Source: Pseudomonas frederiksbergensis (GTDB lineage: Bacteria > Pseudomonadota > Gammaproteobacteria > Pseudomonadales > Pseudomonadaceae). From it: a stretch of DNA of 64,000 nucleotides. The stretch is taken from the NCBI RefSeq assembly GCF_001874645.1, contig NZ_CP017886.1:1240001-1304000 (forward strand), read 5' to 3'. This document shows, piece by piece, positions 27,676-35,908 of this stretch. Under the pieces are notes generated by a model. That model was given only the letters and a program-made list of their open reading frames with translations, made no database searches and was not told where the DNA came from. Position 1 is the stretch's first letter. Every line of letters begins with the position of its first letter. The position numbers were made by a program, and so were the translations under genes.

Positions 27676-28026
27676 TCAGGCCTTTGCGTCGAACAACACA
27701 TTGCTCGCCGTATTCAAACTGTCCGCCAGCTTCAAGGCCTCTTCGGAAGGGATCTGTCGCACCACTTCACCCGTTGCCGTGGCGATCACTTTTACAACAA
27801 CCTTGCCGGACGCTTCATCGATCGAAAATTCCAGGTTGCGCTTGATCGACTGCACGAACTTTTCGATTTCCTGTACGGCAGCTTTCAACTTCTCCGAATC
27901 GGAGTCTTTACTGCCAGCCACAGGCTGTGCGCTGTCGACCTGAGGCGCCTCAGCCGGTTTATCGGTAATGCTGCTCACCGGTTTAACAGCCGGGTAAGAC
28001 AAGTTCAGCTTTACGCTCATATCCAT
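27676..28026 (-). CDS. flaG: FlaG family protein
   Basis: This 116-residue protein lies between fliC and fliD. The conserved C-terminal FlaG domain includes FSIDEASGKVVVKVIATATG and VRQIPSEEALKLADSL. Several ATGs crowd the start. I choose 28026 because the AGGAGG at 28041-28036 is 9 nt away, whereas the nearest ATG is only 3 nt from it. FlaG is thought to affect filament length. Confidence 0.88.
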   Translation of the reverse strand: MDMSVKLNLSYPAVKPVSSITDKPAEAPQVDSAQPVAGSKDSDSEKLKAAVQEIEKFVQSIKRNLEFSIDEASGKVVVKVIATATGEVVRQIPSEEALKLADSLNTASNVLFDAKA

Positions 28027-28100
28027 GTCCATCACCTCCTAAAGTAAAAAAGCGGAAGAGCACGCCCAGCGCCCCCCCCGCCAAAACTCACTGCAATATA

Positions 28101-28952
28101 TTACTGAAGCAGTTTCAGTACGGCGTTAGGCAGCTGGTTGGCTTGTGCCAGAACAGCGGTGGAAGCCGATTGCAGGGTTTGGTTCTTGGTCAGCTGAGCA
28201 GTTTCCGCAGCGAAGTCGGTATCTTGTACGCGACCCAGTGCAGCGGTGGCGTTTTCGTTGACGTTCTGCAGGTTGGAGATGGTGCTGGTCAGACGGTTCT
28301 GTGCAGCACCGAGGTTTGCACGAACAGCACCAACGGAGGCGATTGCAGCGTCGATTGCAGTGATTGCGCCGTCGATGGCGGAACCGGCAGCAGCGCTGGT
28401 AGCACCGGTCAGAACAGTAGTACCGCTACCTACCGACAGGCTGACGGCGTCGAACTTGCTGCTCAGGGTCAGCGTGATCTGGTTGGCAGTACCGGTGTTG
28501 GAACCCACTTGCAGGGTCATGCTGCCAGCGGAACCGTCCAGCAGGTTTTTGCCGTTCAGGTTGGTGGCCTGGGAAATACGGGTCAGCTCGTCGGACATCT
28601 GAGTGAATTCCGCGTTGGTCGCGGTCTGGTCAGCAGTGCCGTTGGTGCCGTTACGTGCCTGTACAGCCAGTTCACGCATACGCTGCAGAATGTTGGTGGT
28701 CTCTTGCAGAGCGCCTTCAGCAGTCTGAGCCATCGAGATGCCGTCGTTGGCGTTTTTGATAGCTACGGTCTGACCGCGGATCTGGCTGCTCATACGGGTA
28801 GCGATCTGCAGGCCGGCAGCGTCGTCTTTGGCGCTGTTGATTTTCAGGCCGGAAGACAGGCGAGTCATCGATTGCTGCAGAGCGTTAGCAGCATTGTTCA
28901 GGTTCTTCTGAACAGACAGAGAAGCGACGTTAGTGTTTACGCCTAAAGACAT
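28101..28952 (-). CDS. fliC: FliC, flagellin
   Basis: This flagellin is short, 283 residues. The conserved D0/D1 N-terminus includes the flg22-like epitope at 30-51 (SSGLKINSAKDDAAGLQI) and a TLR5-type LQRMRELAVQ at 89-98. The variable centre is only about 80 residues. The C-terminus ends QANQLPNAVLKLLQ. Ser/Thr-rich central residues are plausible O-glycosylation sites, given the adjacent island. GAGGAAC precedes the ATG. It has its own sigma-28 promoter. Confidence 0.98.
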   Translation of the reverse strand: MSLGVNTNVASLSVQKNLNNAANALQQSMTRLSSGLKINSAKDDAAGLQIATRMSSQIRGQTVAIKNANDGISMAQTAEGALQETTNILQRMRELAVQARNGTNGTADQTATNAEFTQMSDELTRISQATNLNGKNLLDGSAGSMTLQVGSNTGTANQITLTLSSKFDAVSLSVGSGTTVLTGATSAAAGSAIDGAITAIDAAIASVGAVRANLGAAQNRLTSTISNLQNVNENATAALGRVQDTDFAAETAQLTKNQTLQSASTAVLAQANQLPNAVLKLLQ

Positions 28953-29032
28953 GGTGAGTTCCTCGTTGGTTGGGTACTGCGGCTTCCGGCCCTGGCAACC
29001 GCCGGGTGTGGCCTAGAGAACCTTCGTAGTAG

Positions 29033-29060
29033 TTATCGTCGCGATCGCAGGTTGCTTGAG
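29033..29060 (-). promoter_or_regulatory. sigma-28 (FliA) promoter of fliC
   Basis: The minus strand carries CTCAAG (29060-29055), 14 nt, then GACGATAA (29040-29033). This resembles the TAAA...GCCGATAA consensus and recalls the P. aeruginosa fliC promoter form. It lies about 80 nt upstream of the fliC ATG. Confidence 0.8.
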
Positions 29061-29152
29061 GGCTTTTTTGAAAAAAATTGCCATCACACTGCCACCCCCG
29101 CGAAAACAAAGGCCTGCACGAGACCCACGAGAGAAAAATGACGCCAGGAAAT

Positions 29153-29192
29153 TGCCGACAACAGAGCAGCGAGAGGCTCGCCTTTGTCGGCA
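29153..29192 (-). terminator. hairpin 3' of the 90-residue gene
   Basis: TGCCGACAA at 29153-29161 pairs with TTGTCGGCA at 29184-29192, and an inner GCGAG/CTCGC hairpin extends it. It lies 9 nt past the stop at 29202 and upstream of the fliC promoter. The T tract is weak, so factor-independent termination is not certain. Confidence 0.5.
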
Positions 29193-29201
29193 GAAAACTA
29201 T

Positions 29202-29474
29202 TCAGTGGTGAGCGTGAGCTGTTTCCAGCAAATCGATCAATTCATACTCCATGGTGTCGGCCAGCCCCAACCAGTCCTGCGCCTCCTGAGCGAACAGCAT
29301 CGACACGAGCAGTTGTGCCCACTGCTGCTGAACATCTGCCGAGGCCTGACACAGTTGGTCTTGTACCTTATCGAACACATCGACCATGGTCAGCGCTGCC
29401 TCGACATCACGCCCCAGACGAAACAACCCGGCGCACTGCCGGCAATCGATCATGCATTGTGCAAGCCCGCTCAT
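29202..29474 (-). CDS. unknown 90-residue helical protein coupled to maf
   Basis: I do not recognise this family. The protein is predicted to be largely helical and acidic, with three Cys in the first 40 residues (CMIDCRQC and QLCQ) and an ending YELIDLLETAHAHH. There is no signal peptide or membrane segment. Its ATG overlaps the upstream maf-like stop by 4 nt (ATGA), so the two are translationally coupled. A chaperone-like helper for flagellin or its glycosyltransferase would fit the position, but nothing in the sequence proves it. Confidence 0.75.
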   Translation of the reverse strand: MSGLAQCMIDCRQCAGLFRLGRDVEAALTMVDVFDKVQDQLCQASADVQQQWAQLLVSMLFAQEAQDWLGLADTMEYELIDLLETAHAHH

Positions 29475-30763
29475 TGCACGAACTCCTGATTGAACGTCGC
29501 TCCCACAATCATTGCTCCTGCCCGGCTGCTGTTAAAAAAGCGTACCTGCGGATGCCCGGCAATGTAGCGCTCCAGCTCACACAGGTAACTGCGGAAATTC
29601 AACTGCGTTCGAACCCGCAACCCATGCCCATCAAGCACCCAGTGCTTGGCCAGGTTCACCCCCTGCCCCAGATCGCCATCATTCCAGCCGGCATGGGTTT
29701 TGTTCATCGGGAACGCAAAGTCGGCACCGAACAGAGTGATACGGTCTGCACCCATCTTCACCGCCAGATCCACGGCAGGATGAATCACGCTGCCACCGAC
29801 ATACAGTTCAGCCTTGCTGATCTGTTGGCGGATAGAGGCATAGACCGGGCTGGCGGAATACCCGACGTAACGCGTGCCCTGCCAGGCCTTCAACACCTGC
29901 GGGTCGCTCATTGGCAGGTACACCAAGGGGATGTTGTCGGTGTCCTCGGGCGGCAAGTGCCTGAAGCTGATGCGCCGGTCGATACTGACCACCAGATCCG
30001 GCCTGATGCCATGCTCGCGCAACGGTCGGTAGGCAGTATCGACACTGATGAACAACGGCCGCTGATCACGCTCGCGTATCGCCCGAAGCTGATCGAAATG
30101 CAGCTCAAGGCTTGGCCCTGTGCCGATCACATAGACTTCACGACCTGCACACGTCTCGAACAACTCGGCCACATCGCGATCACGACTGACGAGCTCACGA
30201 CTCTCCTCCAGCCGCTGGATGATCGCCGGGGACTGCGGGTCGAACTCACGATTATTGAAACTGAGGTGCACTTCACTGACGAGGCGATCGCGAATCCTGG
30301 CGTTGAAGTCATCTGCCAGCAACATCTCGGACGGCAACGCAAAAAACGGCAGATGGATGTCGGACAAGTCGCCGGCATAGATCAACTCGACCCGTGGATC
30401 ACTGAGCCACTGCCGCTGATCGAGCAACTGCAGCGCCAACGAAAAAATCGCGCCATTGAGGATATGCACGTACAAGCGCTGAAGCTCGGTGCTTTCAAGC
30501 AATACACACGGCAAGTCACCCAGCCCTGTGCCGTAGACATGCACCACCTTGCTTTCCGGCGGCAGGCTGGTCGCTTGCAACCGCGCTTCACGCGTACGGT
30601 CATGGCGACTGGTGAGCTGAATGCCGGCAATGCTCAGGGTCGAACCCAATCCTTCCACCAGTTCAGCCTGAACCGCCGCGCTGTCTTCAGTCATCAACCG
30701 CACATGCAGCGCCGGCCAGCGACTCTCTATCACCTGGAAATTGTTTTCAACGCTGTCGCTCAT
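29471..30763 (-). CDS. Maf-type motility-associated glycosyltransferase (DUF115)
   Basis: This 430-residue protein has the DUF115/MptE-like core: VYVIGTGPSLELHFDQL, then FISVDTAYRPLREHGIRPDLVVSIDR, and ITLFGADFAFPMNKTHAGW. Maf proteins transfer nonulosonic acids such as pseudaminic acid to flagellin Ser/Thr residues before export. Its position beside fliC and near pse genes supports that role. It follows a strong terminator (30790-30830), so it needs a promoter within about 80 nt or read-through. I could not identify one. Confidence 0.86.
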   Translation of the reverse strand: MSDSVENNFQVIESRWPALHVRLMTEDSAAVQAELVEGLGSTLSIAGIQLTSRHDRTREARLQATSLPPESKVVHVYGTGLGDLPCVLLESTELQRLYVHILNGAIFSLALQLLDQRQWLSDPRVELIYAGDLSDIHLPFFALPSEMLLADDFNARIRDRLVSEVHLSFNNREFDPQSPAIIQRLEESRELVSRDRDVAELFETCAGREVYVIGTGPSLELHFDQLRAIRERDQRPLFISVDTAYRPLREHGIRPDLVVSIDRRISFRHLPPEDTDNIPLVYLPMSDPQVLKAWQGTRYVGYSASPVYASIRQQISKAELYVGGSVIHPAVDLAVKMGADRITLFGADFAFPMNKTHAGWNDGDLGQGVNLAKHWVLDGHGLRVRTQLNFRSYLCELERYIAGHPQVRFFNSSRAGAMIVGATFNQEFVQ

Positions 30764-30789
30764 ACTGCCTCGACTGTCATTCAGGCAAA

Positions 30790-30830
30790 AAAAATAGCGT
30801 TCAAGGTTACACCTTGGACGCTATTTTTAT
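30790..30830 (-). terminator. intrinsic terminator after the KAS III gene
   Basis: AAAATAGCGT and CAAGG pair with CCTTG and ACGCTATTTT around a TTACA loop, a long near-perfect stem ending in a T tract. On the minus strand it begins 16 nt past the stop at 30846. Confidence 0.85.
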
Positions 30831-30845
30831 GCCACAAGATTTCGT

Positions 30846-31772
30846 TCAAGGGCGATAGATAATCGCCGAACCCCACGAGAGCCCTACACCAAAACCACTC
30901 AGTGCAACGCGCTTCCATTTGGCATCGAGTACGTGTTTTTCCAGCAACAACGGAATGCTCGAAGAGACGGTATTACCAGTCTCGACCATGTCCTTGATGA
31001 ATTTCTGCGGATCACCTTCGAAGCGCCGCGCCACCGCGTCAACAATCGCCGCACTGCCTTGGTGAATGCAGAATGCATCGATATCGTCGGCATGCAGACC
31101 GGACTCGTCGAGCAACTCGTGCAAATGCGCCGGGACTTTCAGCAATGCAAAGTTGAACACCTGACGACCGTTCATGAAGAACACCCCGTCAGTGACTTTC
31201 AGGTGCGGGGCGCCGGAGCCGTCGGTGCCGAACTTGGCCTTGCCCAGCTGCCACGGAGCGTCTTCGCCCATCCAGGTCGCGGTGGCGGCATCACCGAACA
31301 GCATGGTGGTGTTGCGGTCTTCGGGGTCGACGATTTTCGAGTAAGGGTCGGCGGTCACCAACAGGCCATTCTTCAGGCCCGCGGCTTCCATGAAGCCCTT
31401 GATCGCGTAGATGCCGTAAACGTAGCCGGAGCAGCCCAGGGAGATATCGAAGGCGGCAACGGTGGTCGGCAGACCGAGCTTGTCCTGAACAATCGCAGCC
31501 GTGTGCGGCAGACCTTCTTCGTCGCCGTTCTGGGTGACGACGATCAGCACGTCGATCGATTCGCGCTTGAGCTCAGGGTTATTGGCGAATAGCGTATTGA
31601 CCGCTTCGACACACAGGTCCGAGGTTTCCTGTCCGGCATCTTTGCGCGGCAGGAAAGCGGAACCGATCTTGCCCAGGATGAATTCCTCATCCTTTTCGAA
31701 TTTTGCACCTTGTGCGTAATTGTCCACGCCGGCTACAGGTACGTAGCTCGCAATGCTTTTTATGCCAATCAT
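30846..31772 (-). CDS. beta-ketoacyl-ACP synthase III-like enzyme of the glycosylation island
   Basis: This FabH-fold condensing enzyme has 308 residues from the ATG giving MIGIKSIASYVP. The catalytic triad is present: Cys114 in SLGCSGYVYG, His237 in FCIHQGS, and Asn267 in ETGNTVSSS. A KAS III gene is also found in the P. syringae flagellin-glycosylation island, where orf3 accompanies fgt1/fgt2. It may make an acyl chain for an amino-sugar rather than serve general lipid synthesis. A longer frame upstream has no Shine-Dalgarno support. Confidence 0.9.
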   Translation of the reverse strand: MIGIKSIASYVPVAGVDNYAQGAKFEKDEEFILGKIGSAFLPRKDAGQETSDLCVEAVNTLFANNPELKRESIDVLIVVTQNGDEEGLPHTAAIVQDKLGLPTTVAAFDISLGCSGYVYGIYAIKGFMEAAGLKNGLLVTADPYSKIVDPEDRNTTMLFGDAATATWMGEDAPWQLGKAKFGTDGSGAPHLKVTDGVFFMNGRQVFNFALLKVPAHLHELLDESGLHADDIDAFCIHQGSAAIVDAVARRFEGDPQKFIKDMVETGNTVSSSIPLLLEKHVLDAKWKRVALSGFGVGLSWGSAIIYRP

Positions 31773-31999
31773 TACGGCTTCCCAATAATAAACAGCTGAA
31801 TACCCCCGTTCGCACGAATCGAGGGGCGCCGACACATAGAGTTTGCGCTGCCCGCAACGGGCAACCAACGGAAAGCCTAAAGGGCTATCACTGAGCCGAT
31901 TACCGGCCAGGCGCCATCTTCCCGATCAATACAATACAGTGAAGATGCCCGTTATGACTCGCAGGTCACGCTATTTTGCGCAATCAGCCGTACAAGCAG
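31773..31999. other. spacer between pseI and the KAS III gene
   Basis: This 227-nt gap has small hairpins (TGCCCG/CGGGCA near 31849-31863; CATCTTC/GAAGATG near 31914-31947). It could hold a terminator for the long operon and a promoter for the KAS III gene. A GG-N10-GC match near 31893-31906 has a poor -12 element, and I do not call it. Confidence 0.4.
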
Positions 32000-33052
32000 T
32001 CATTCGATCAGCGACCAGGCCAGCGGCGTGCCGCGCTTTAGAGGCTCGCGGGCACGTCGTCCGATAATGCTTTGAGCATGCTTGGGCGCCAGGCCCAGCC
32101 CCGGACGAATGGCTCGCAGATTCTCCGACGTGAACACCTCGCCGGCGGCCATGTCCTGGACGACGTAAAGCGAACGGCGATACACCAACGACTTCTGCTC
32201 GGCCTCGGTGGCGCCATAACGCACCTGCCCCATGGCCTGCCAGGCGCGCTCGGTCTCGACCACCAGGCTGGCCAGTTCGGCCGGCTCCAGCGAGAAACTC
32301 GCGTCGACGCCTCCCGCCGCCCGATCCAGGGTGAAGTGTTTTTCCACCACCGTCGCCCCAAGGGCCACCGCCGCCACCGAGACCCCGACGCCCATCGAAT
32401 GATCGGACAGCCCCACTTCGCAACCAAACAGTTCGCGCAGGTGTGGAATGGTTCGCACATTGCTGTTGGCAGGCGTGGCCGGGTAGGTGCTGGTGCATTT
32501 GAGCAGCACCAGATCCTTGCAGCCGGCCGCACGCGCCGCACGCACGGTTTCATCGAGCTCGGCGATGCTGGCCATGCCGGTGGAAATGATCAACGGCTTA
32601 CCGGTGGCCGCCACTCGGCGAATCAGCGGCAAGTCGGTGTTTTCAAAACTGGCGATCTTGTAGGCCGGCACGTCCAGGCTTTCGAGGAAATCCACGGCCG
32701 TCTCATCGAACGGTGTCGAGAACGCCAGCATGCCCAGCTCCCTGGCTCGGGCAAAGATCGGCGCATGCCATTCCCATGGCGTATGCGCTTTCTCATACAG
32801 CGCATACAACGAAGAGCCGGCCCACAGACTGCCAGGGTCCTGAATGAAAAACTCGTCGTGATCCAGATTCAGGGTCATGGTGTCGGCGGTGTAGGTTTGC
32901 AGTTTCAAGGCATGCGCACCGGCCTTGGCCGCCGCCTCGACGATCTGCAGCGCGACCTCCAGGGACTGATTATGGTTGCCGCTCATCTCGGCGATGATGA
33001 ACGGCGGCGCCTGCGCCCCGATCAACCGTGAGCCAATCCTGAAACTAGTCAT
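32000..33052 (-). CDS. pseI: PseI, pseudaminic acid synthase
   Basis: PseI condenses phosphoenolpyruvate with the 2,4-diacetamido sugar to form pseudaminic acid. This 350-residue NeuB-family protein has an N-terminal TIM barrel (FIIAEMSGNHNQSLEVAL, ALKLQTYTADTMTL, VEKHFTLDR) and a C-terminal SAF (antifreeze-like) domain from about residue 290. The AEMSGNHN form and the 350-residue length favour PseI over a sialic or legionaminic acid synthase. It overlaps the end of the pseG fusion by 8 nt and ends the operon. Confidence 0.93.
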   Translation of the reverse strand: MTSFRIGSRLIGAQAPPFIIAEMSGNHNQSLEVALQIVEAAAKAGAHALKLQTYTADTMTLNLDHDEFFIQDPGSLWAGSSLYALYEKAHTPWEWHAPIFARARELGMLAFSTPFDETAVDFLESLDVPAYKIASFENTDLPLIRRVAATGKPLIISTGMASIAELDETVRAARAAGCKDLVLLKCTSTYPATPANSNVRTIPHLRELFGCEVGLSDHSMGVGVSVAAVALGATVVEKHFTLDRAAGGVDASFSLEPAELASLVVETERAWQAMGQVRYGATEAEQKSLVYRRSLYVVQDMAAGEVFTSENLRAIRPGLGLAPKHAQSIIGRRAREPLKRGTPLAWSLIE

Positions 33053-34550
33053 GATTCTGATCCTTTAATACGCGCTCGAAGCGACAGGCCGACTGAGTGT
33101 ACCCGGCCTCATCAAATAGCTTGATCGAGGCTGCGTTGGCGGGCAGCACCTGAGCCTCTATAGCCGTCAGATCTGGCCAATGCTGGCTCACGAACGCCTC
33201 ACCACGCGCCAACAGCTCCCTGCCCCAGCCCACGCCAAAACGTCCTTCGAAGAGATACACCGAGACCTCGGCCCGTGTGCCGCAGCGGTCATAGCGCAGC
33301 ACGCCGACCGGGCCGTCCGTGGTCTGGCCGATCAGCAACAAACGCTGCGCATTGGCCAGGCTTGCCGTCATCCAGGCTCGATGAGCCTGCCAACTGATCA
33401 GGGCCTGATTGACTGACCAGCGACGCACGGTCACGGCATTGCGCCCGTCAAACAACAGCCGTTCGTCAGCGCTTCCCGCCTGGCGCAGTTGCAAGCTCTC
33501 GCCGCTCAACGCGACGGCAAAACGCCGAGCACCCAGGCCATCGACCAAACGGCGAGAGCATTGCGCCAGACTTTGCCGCAGGCTGATGTTGCTCAACACA
33601 AAACCGGTGGCCTGACGCAGACAATCGACATCCACCTGCTCACTGGTGCCCAGGTACACATGGGCACCCGCCGCCGCCAGGCGCTCGGCATTGGCTTGCT
33701 GGTTTCCCGCCACGGCAATGCAGAGGGTCGGCAGGCCCAGCGCTGCGCGCTCCCAAGTGGTTCCACCGCCCGCGCCAATGAACAGGTCCGCCTGCGCCAT
33801 CAACTGCGCAAAGTCACTGACGAAGGTCTGCAACCGCCACTTGGGACGCTGTGCTGCCATTGCTTGCATCTGCTCCAGGGCCGGATTGGCGGCACCGGCA
33901 ACAAAATCCACTTCCAGCTCGGTAAAGTCGGCCAGCGCGCGCATGGCCTTCCAGGTCTCACCCGCGCCATCAAGGCCGCCGAAATTCACCAGTACCCGAG
34001 CCGGCCGAGGGTTGATCGGCAAGGGCACACGCCGGAATTCGTCGCGAATCAGCGCATGACGAGGACCGAACAGTTGCCGGCATGGGTTCAGCGCGCGCTG
34101 TGCGTACGCCCGATCGTTAGCCGTCAGGTTTTGATCGAACAGCAGGTCGACGGCATGCTTGCGATTGTTCAGGTCGTCGATCGCGGCGATGCGCCGAGCC
34201 CACTGACGGGCCGCGCCTTGCCACTGATGATCAAGACCGTAGTGATCAACCACAATCCAGTCGAAGCGGCCCTCTGCCGCCAGACAATCGCCCAGCGCGG
34301 CGATGTCCGCTTGCCACGGCAACAACGCCTCGATCCCCAGTGACGGGTTTTCTCCCGGATAGTCCGCAGGCAAGGCAACGGTACGAAAACCTTGCGCCTG
34401 GAGCCGCGCCAGAGAATTGCCCGGCAACACGCGGCAGGCGAACAGGACCTGCGCACCGCTATCGCGCAACACCTGGGCCAACGTCAAACAACGCGCCACA
34501 TGGCCACTGCCAATGGCCGATGAGGCATCGGCGCGGATCAGTACTCTCAC
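33045..34550 (-). CDS. pseG: PseG hydrolase fused to a GNAT acetyltransferase (PseG-PseH)
   Basis: Two pathway steps appear in one 501-residue protein. The first 340 residues form the GT-B-fold UDP-sugar hydrolase PseG, with RADASSAIGSGHVARCLTLA at the start, DHYGLDHQW, and IGAGGGTTWERAALGLP. Residues about 345-500 form a GNAT domain (VSVYLFEGRFGVGWGRELL, NAASIKLFDEAGYTQSA), matching the PseH N-acetyltransferase. In Campylobacter and Helicobacter these are separate proteins. The start is GTG, overlapping the pseF stop (GTGA). Confidence 0.91.
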   Translation of the reverse strand: MRVLIRADASSAIGSGHVARCLTLAQVLRDSGAQVLFACRVLPGNSLARLQAQGFRTVALPADYPGENPSLGIEALLPWQADIAALGDCLAAEGRFDWIVVDHYGLDHQWQGAARQWARRIAAIDDLNNRKHAVDLLFDQNLTANDRAYAQRALNPCRQLFGPRHALIRDEFRRVPLPINPRPARVLVNFGGLDGAGETWKAMRALADFTELEVDFVAGAANPALEQMQAMAAQRPKWRLQTFVSDFAQLMAQADLFIGAGGGTTWERAALGLPTLCIAVAGNQQANAERLAAAGAHVYLGTSEQVDVDCLRQATGFVLSNISLRQSLAQCSRRLVDGLGARRFAVALSGESLQLRQAGSADERLLFDGRNAVTVRRWSVNQALISWQAHRAWMTASLANAQRLLLIGQTTDGPVGVLRYDRCGTRAEVSVYLFEGRFGVGWGRELLARGEAFVSQHWPDLTAIEAQVLPANAASIKLFDEAGYTQSACRFERVLKDQNHD

Positions 34551-35257
34551 GGTTCCAGCTCCCCGGCCGCTTGCAGTGCCGTGTACAGGTATTGCGCGCG
34601 CACCCAGTCCTCTTCGGTATCGATGTCCTGGACCAGATGCCGGGGCAACATCACTGGCACACTCTGTTCAGAGTACAGAACCGTCCCTTGCAGCCAGGCC
34701 TCGCTGCGTCCCCAGTAAAATTGTCCGGCGTCCTGATAGGCGGTCGGCAGGTCCTGGGAGCGCGTGTTGCGATACTCGGGATACAGCGGGGTCAAGGCGC
34801 CCTGCGGATTGAGGGTCAAGGCGCGCTGCACCGGAAAGCCGAAATCGCAGACTGAAAAGGCAAAGGATTTTTCCGGATGCAGGGCCAGCGACTCTGCCCC
34901 CTGACGCAAATAGCGTTGTTGCAACAATGGCGCGGTCGCGTAAATGCAGCAGGCCTGGTCAAAAAAACGCCCCAGCTTCTGCATGGTTTCAAGGGCATGC
35001 ACGATCACCGCCGCCGTCCCGGTGAAATCGTCCGCCAGTTCCGCCGGCCGCATGAACGGCACCTGCGCCCCCAGGGTCCGGGCGAGCGCGGCGATTTCCT
35101 CGTCTTCGGTACTGACTATCACCTCGTCGAACAGGCCCGATTCCAGGGCGACGCGAATCGAGTGAGCAATCATCGGCTCGCCGTGAAACAGCTTGAGGTT
35201 CTTGCGCGGGATGCGCTTGCTGCCGCCACGGGCCGGGATAATTGCGATTGCACTCAA
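34547..35257 (-). CDS. pseF: PseF, pseudaminic acid cytidylyltransferase
   Basis: PseF makes CMP-pseudaminic acid, the donor for Maf-type transferases. This 236-residue protein has the nucleotidyltransferase signature IIPARGGSKRIPRKNLKLF and FDEVIVSTEDEEIAALA. No ATG is available near the N-terminus. The start must be a TTG overlapping the upstream stop by 4 nt (TTGA). It sits between the methylase gene and pseG. Confidence 0.93.
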   Translation of the reverse strand: MSAIAIIPARGGSKRIPRKNLKLFHGEPMIAHSIRVALESGLFDEVIVSTEDEEIAALARTLGAQVPFMRPAELADDFTGTAAVIVHALETMQKLGRFFDQACCIYATAPLLQQRYLRQGAESLALHPEKSFAFSVCDFGFPVQRALTLNPQGALTPLYPEYRNTRSQDLPTAYQDAGQFYWGRSEAWLQGTVLYSEQSVPVMLPRHLVQDIDTEEDWVRAQYLYTALQAAGELEP

Positions 35258-35874
35258 GGGCGTTTTTCCAACAGAAACCAGTTGATATCGTCCGTCGGGA
35301 ACTGCGGGTCGCGTCGATAGCTGAATCCGTAATCGAGCAGTTGCAGATCGCTGTAACGGTCGAGCATTTCCCCGGCAAAATCGCGTTTGAACAACTTGCC
35401 GCTGTTGCCACGATAAGACACTTCAACCGGTACCGGGTTGTAATACTCGGCAATCAGGATATACCGCCGGCTTAGTTCATAGAGCTGTGCGTAGGCCGCC
35501 GGCAGTAACTCCGGCGCCAGATGAATCAACACGCCTTTGCTCAAGGTCAACTCGAAAGACTGCTCGCGAGGAAAGTCGAACAACGACCCCTGCCAGACTT
35601 GCGCAATTCCCAGGGCCCGTACTTGCTCGCAGGCCTTGGCGTTGATCTCGACGCCCTGCAAGGCACAGCCGGGCAGCAGTTGATGCAAGGCGCGCAGGTT
35701 GTTGCCGGTATTGGTGCCCAACTCCAGCAGACTGTCGAGGCGCGCGGTTCTCGCCAGCGCCTTGGAAAACAACGCCAGGTTGGCAGCGATCAATGCCTGC
35801 CCCTGGTTGCGAGCCACGTACTCATCGCCGAACTCGCCCTGCCAGAAGACTTCCTGCTCGCTTAACTCACGCAT
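35254..35874 (-). CDS. pseudaminic acid biosynthesis-associated methylase
   Basis: This SAM-dependent methyltransferase is the type that accompanies pse genes. It has 206 residues from the ATG at 35874 (MRELSEQEVFWQGEFGDEY onward), with motif I LLELGTNTGNNLRAL and later LTLSKGVLIHLAPELL. A GTG three codons upstream is an alternative. I infer methylation of the pseudaminic acid or a linked sugar. The substrate is not known. Confidence 0.85.
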   Translation of the reverse strand: MRELSEQEVFWQGEFGDEYVARNQGQALIAANLALFSKALARTARLDSLLELGTNTGNNLRALHQLLPGCALQGVEINAKACEQVRALGIAQVWQGSLFDFPREQSFELTLSKGVLIHLAPELLPAAYAQLYELSRRYILIAEYYNPVPVEVSYRGNSGKLFKRDFAGEMLDRYSDLQLLDYGFSYRRDPQFPTDDINWFLLEKRP

Positions 35875-35908
35875 GTTTCTCACTCATCATCGGGCCACGG
35901 AATGTCGT

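Noticed and set aside
28072..28079. Run of eight C between fliC and flaG
   Set aside because: It is non-coding. It could be part of a weak hairpin, but the pairing is poor and I do not call a terminator.
29078..30862. Plus-strand open frame of 594 codons
   Set aside because: It is antisense to the Maf-type gene and the 90-residue gene, and it crosses two terminator hairpins.
31890..31908. GG-N10-GC match upstream of the KAS III gene
   Set aside because: The -12 element reads CGGCT instead of TTGCT, so it is probably chance.
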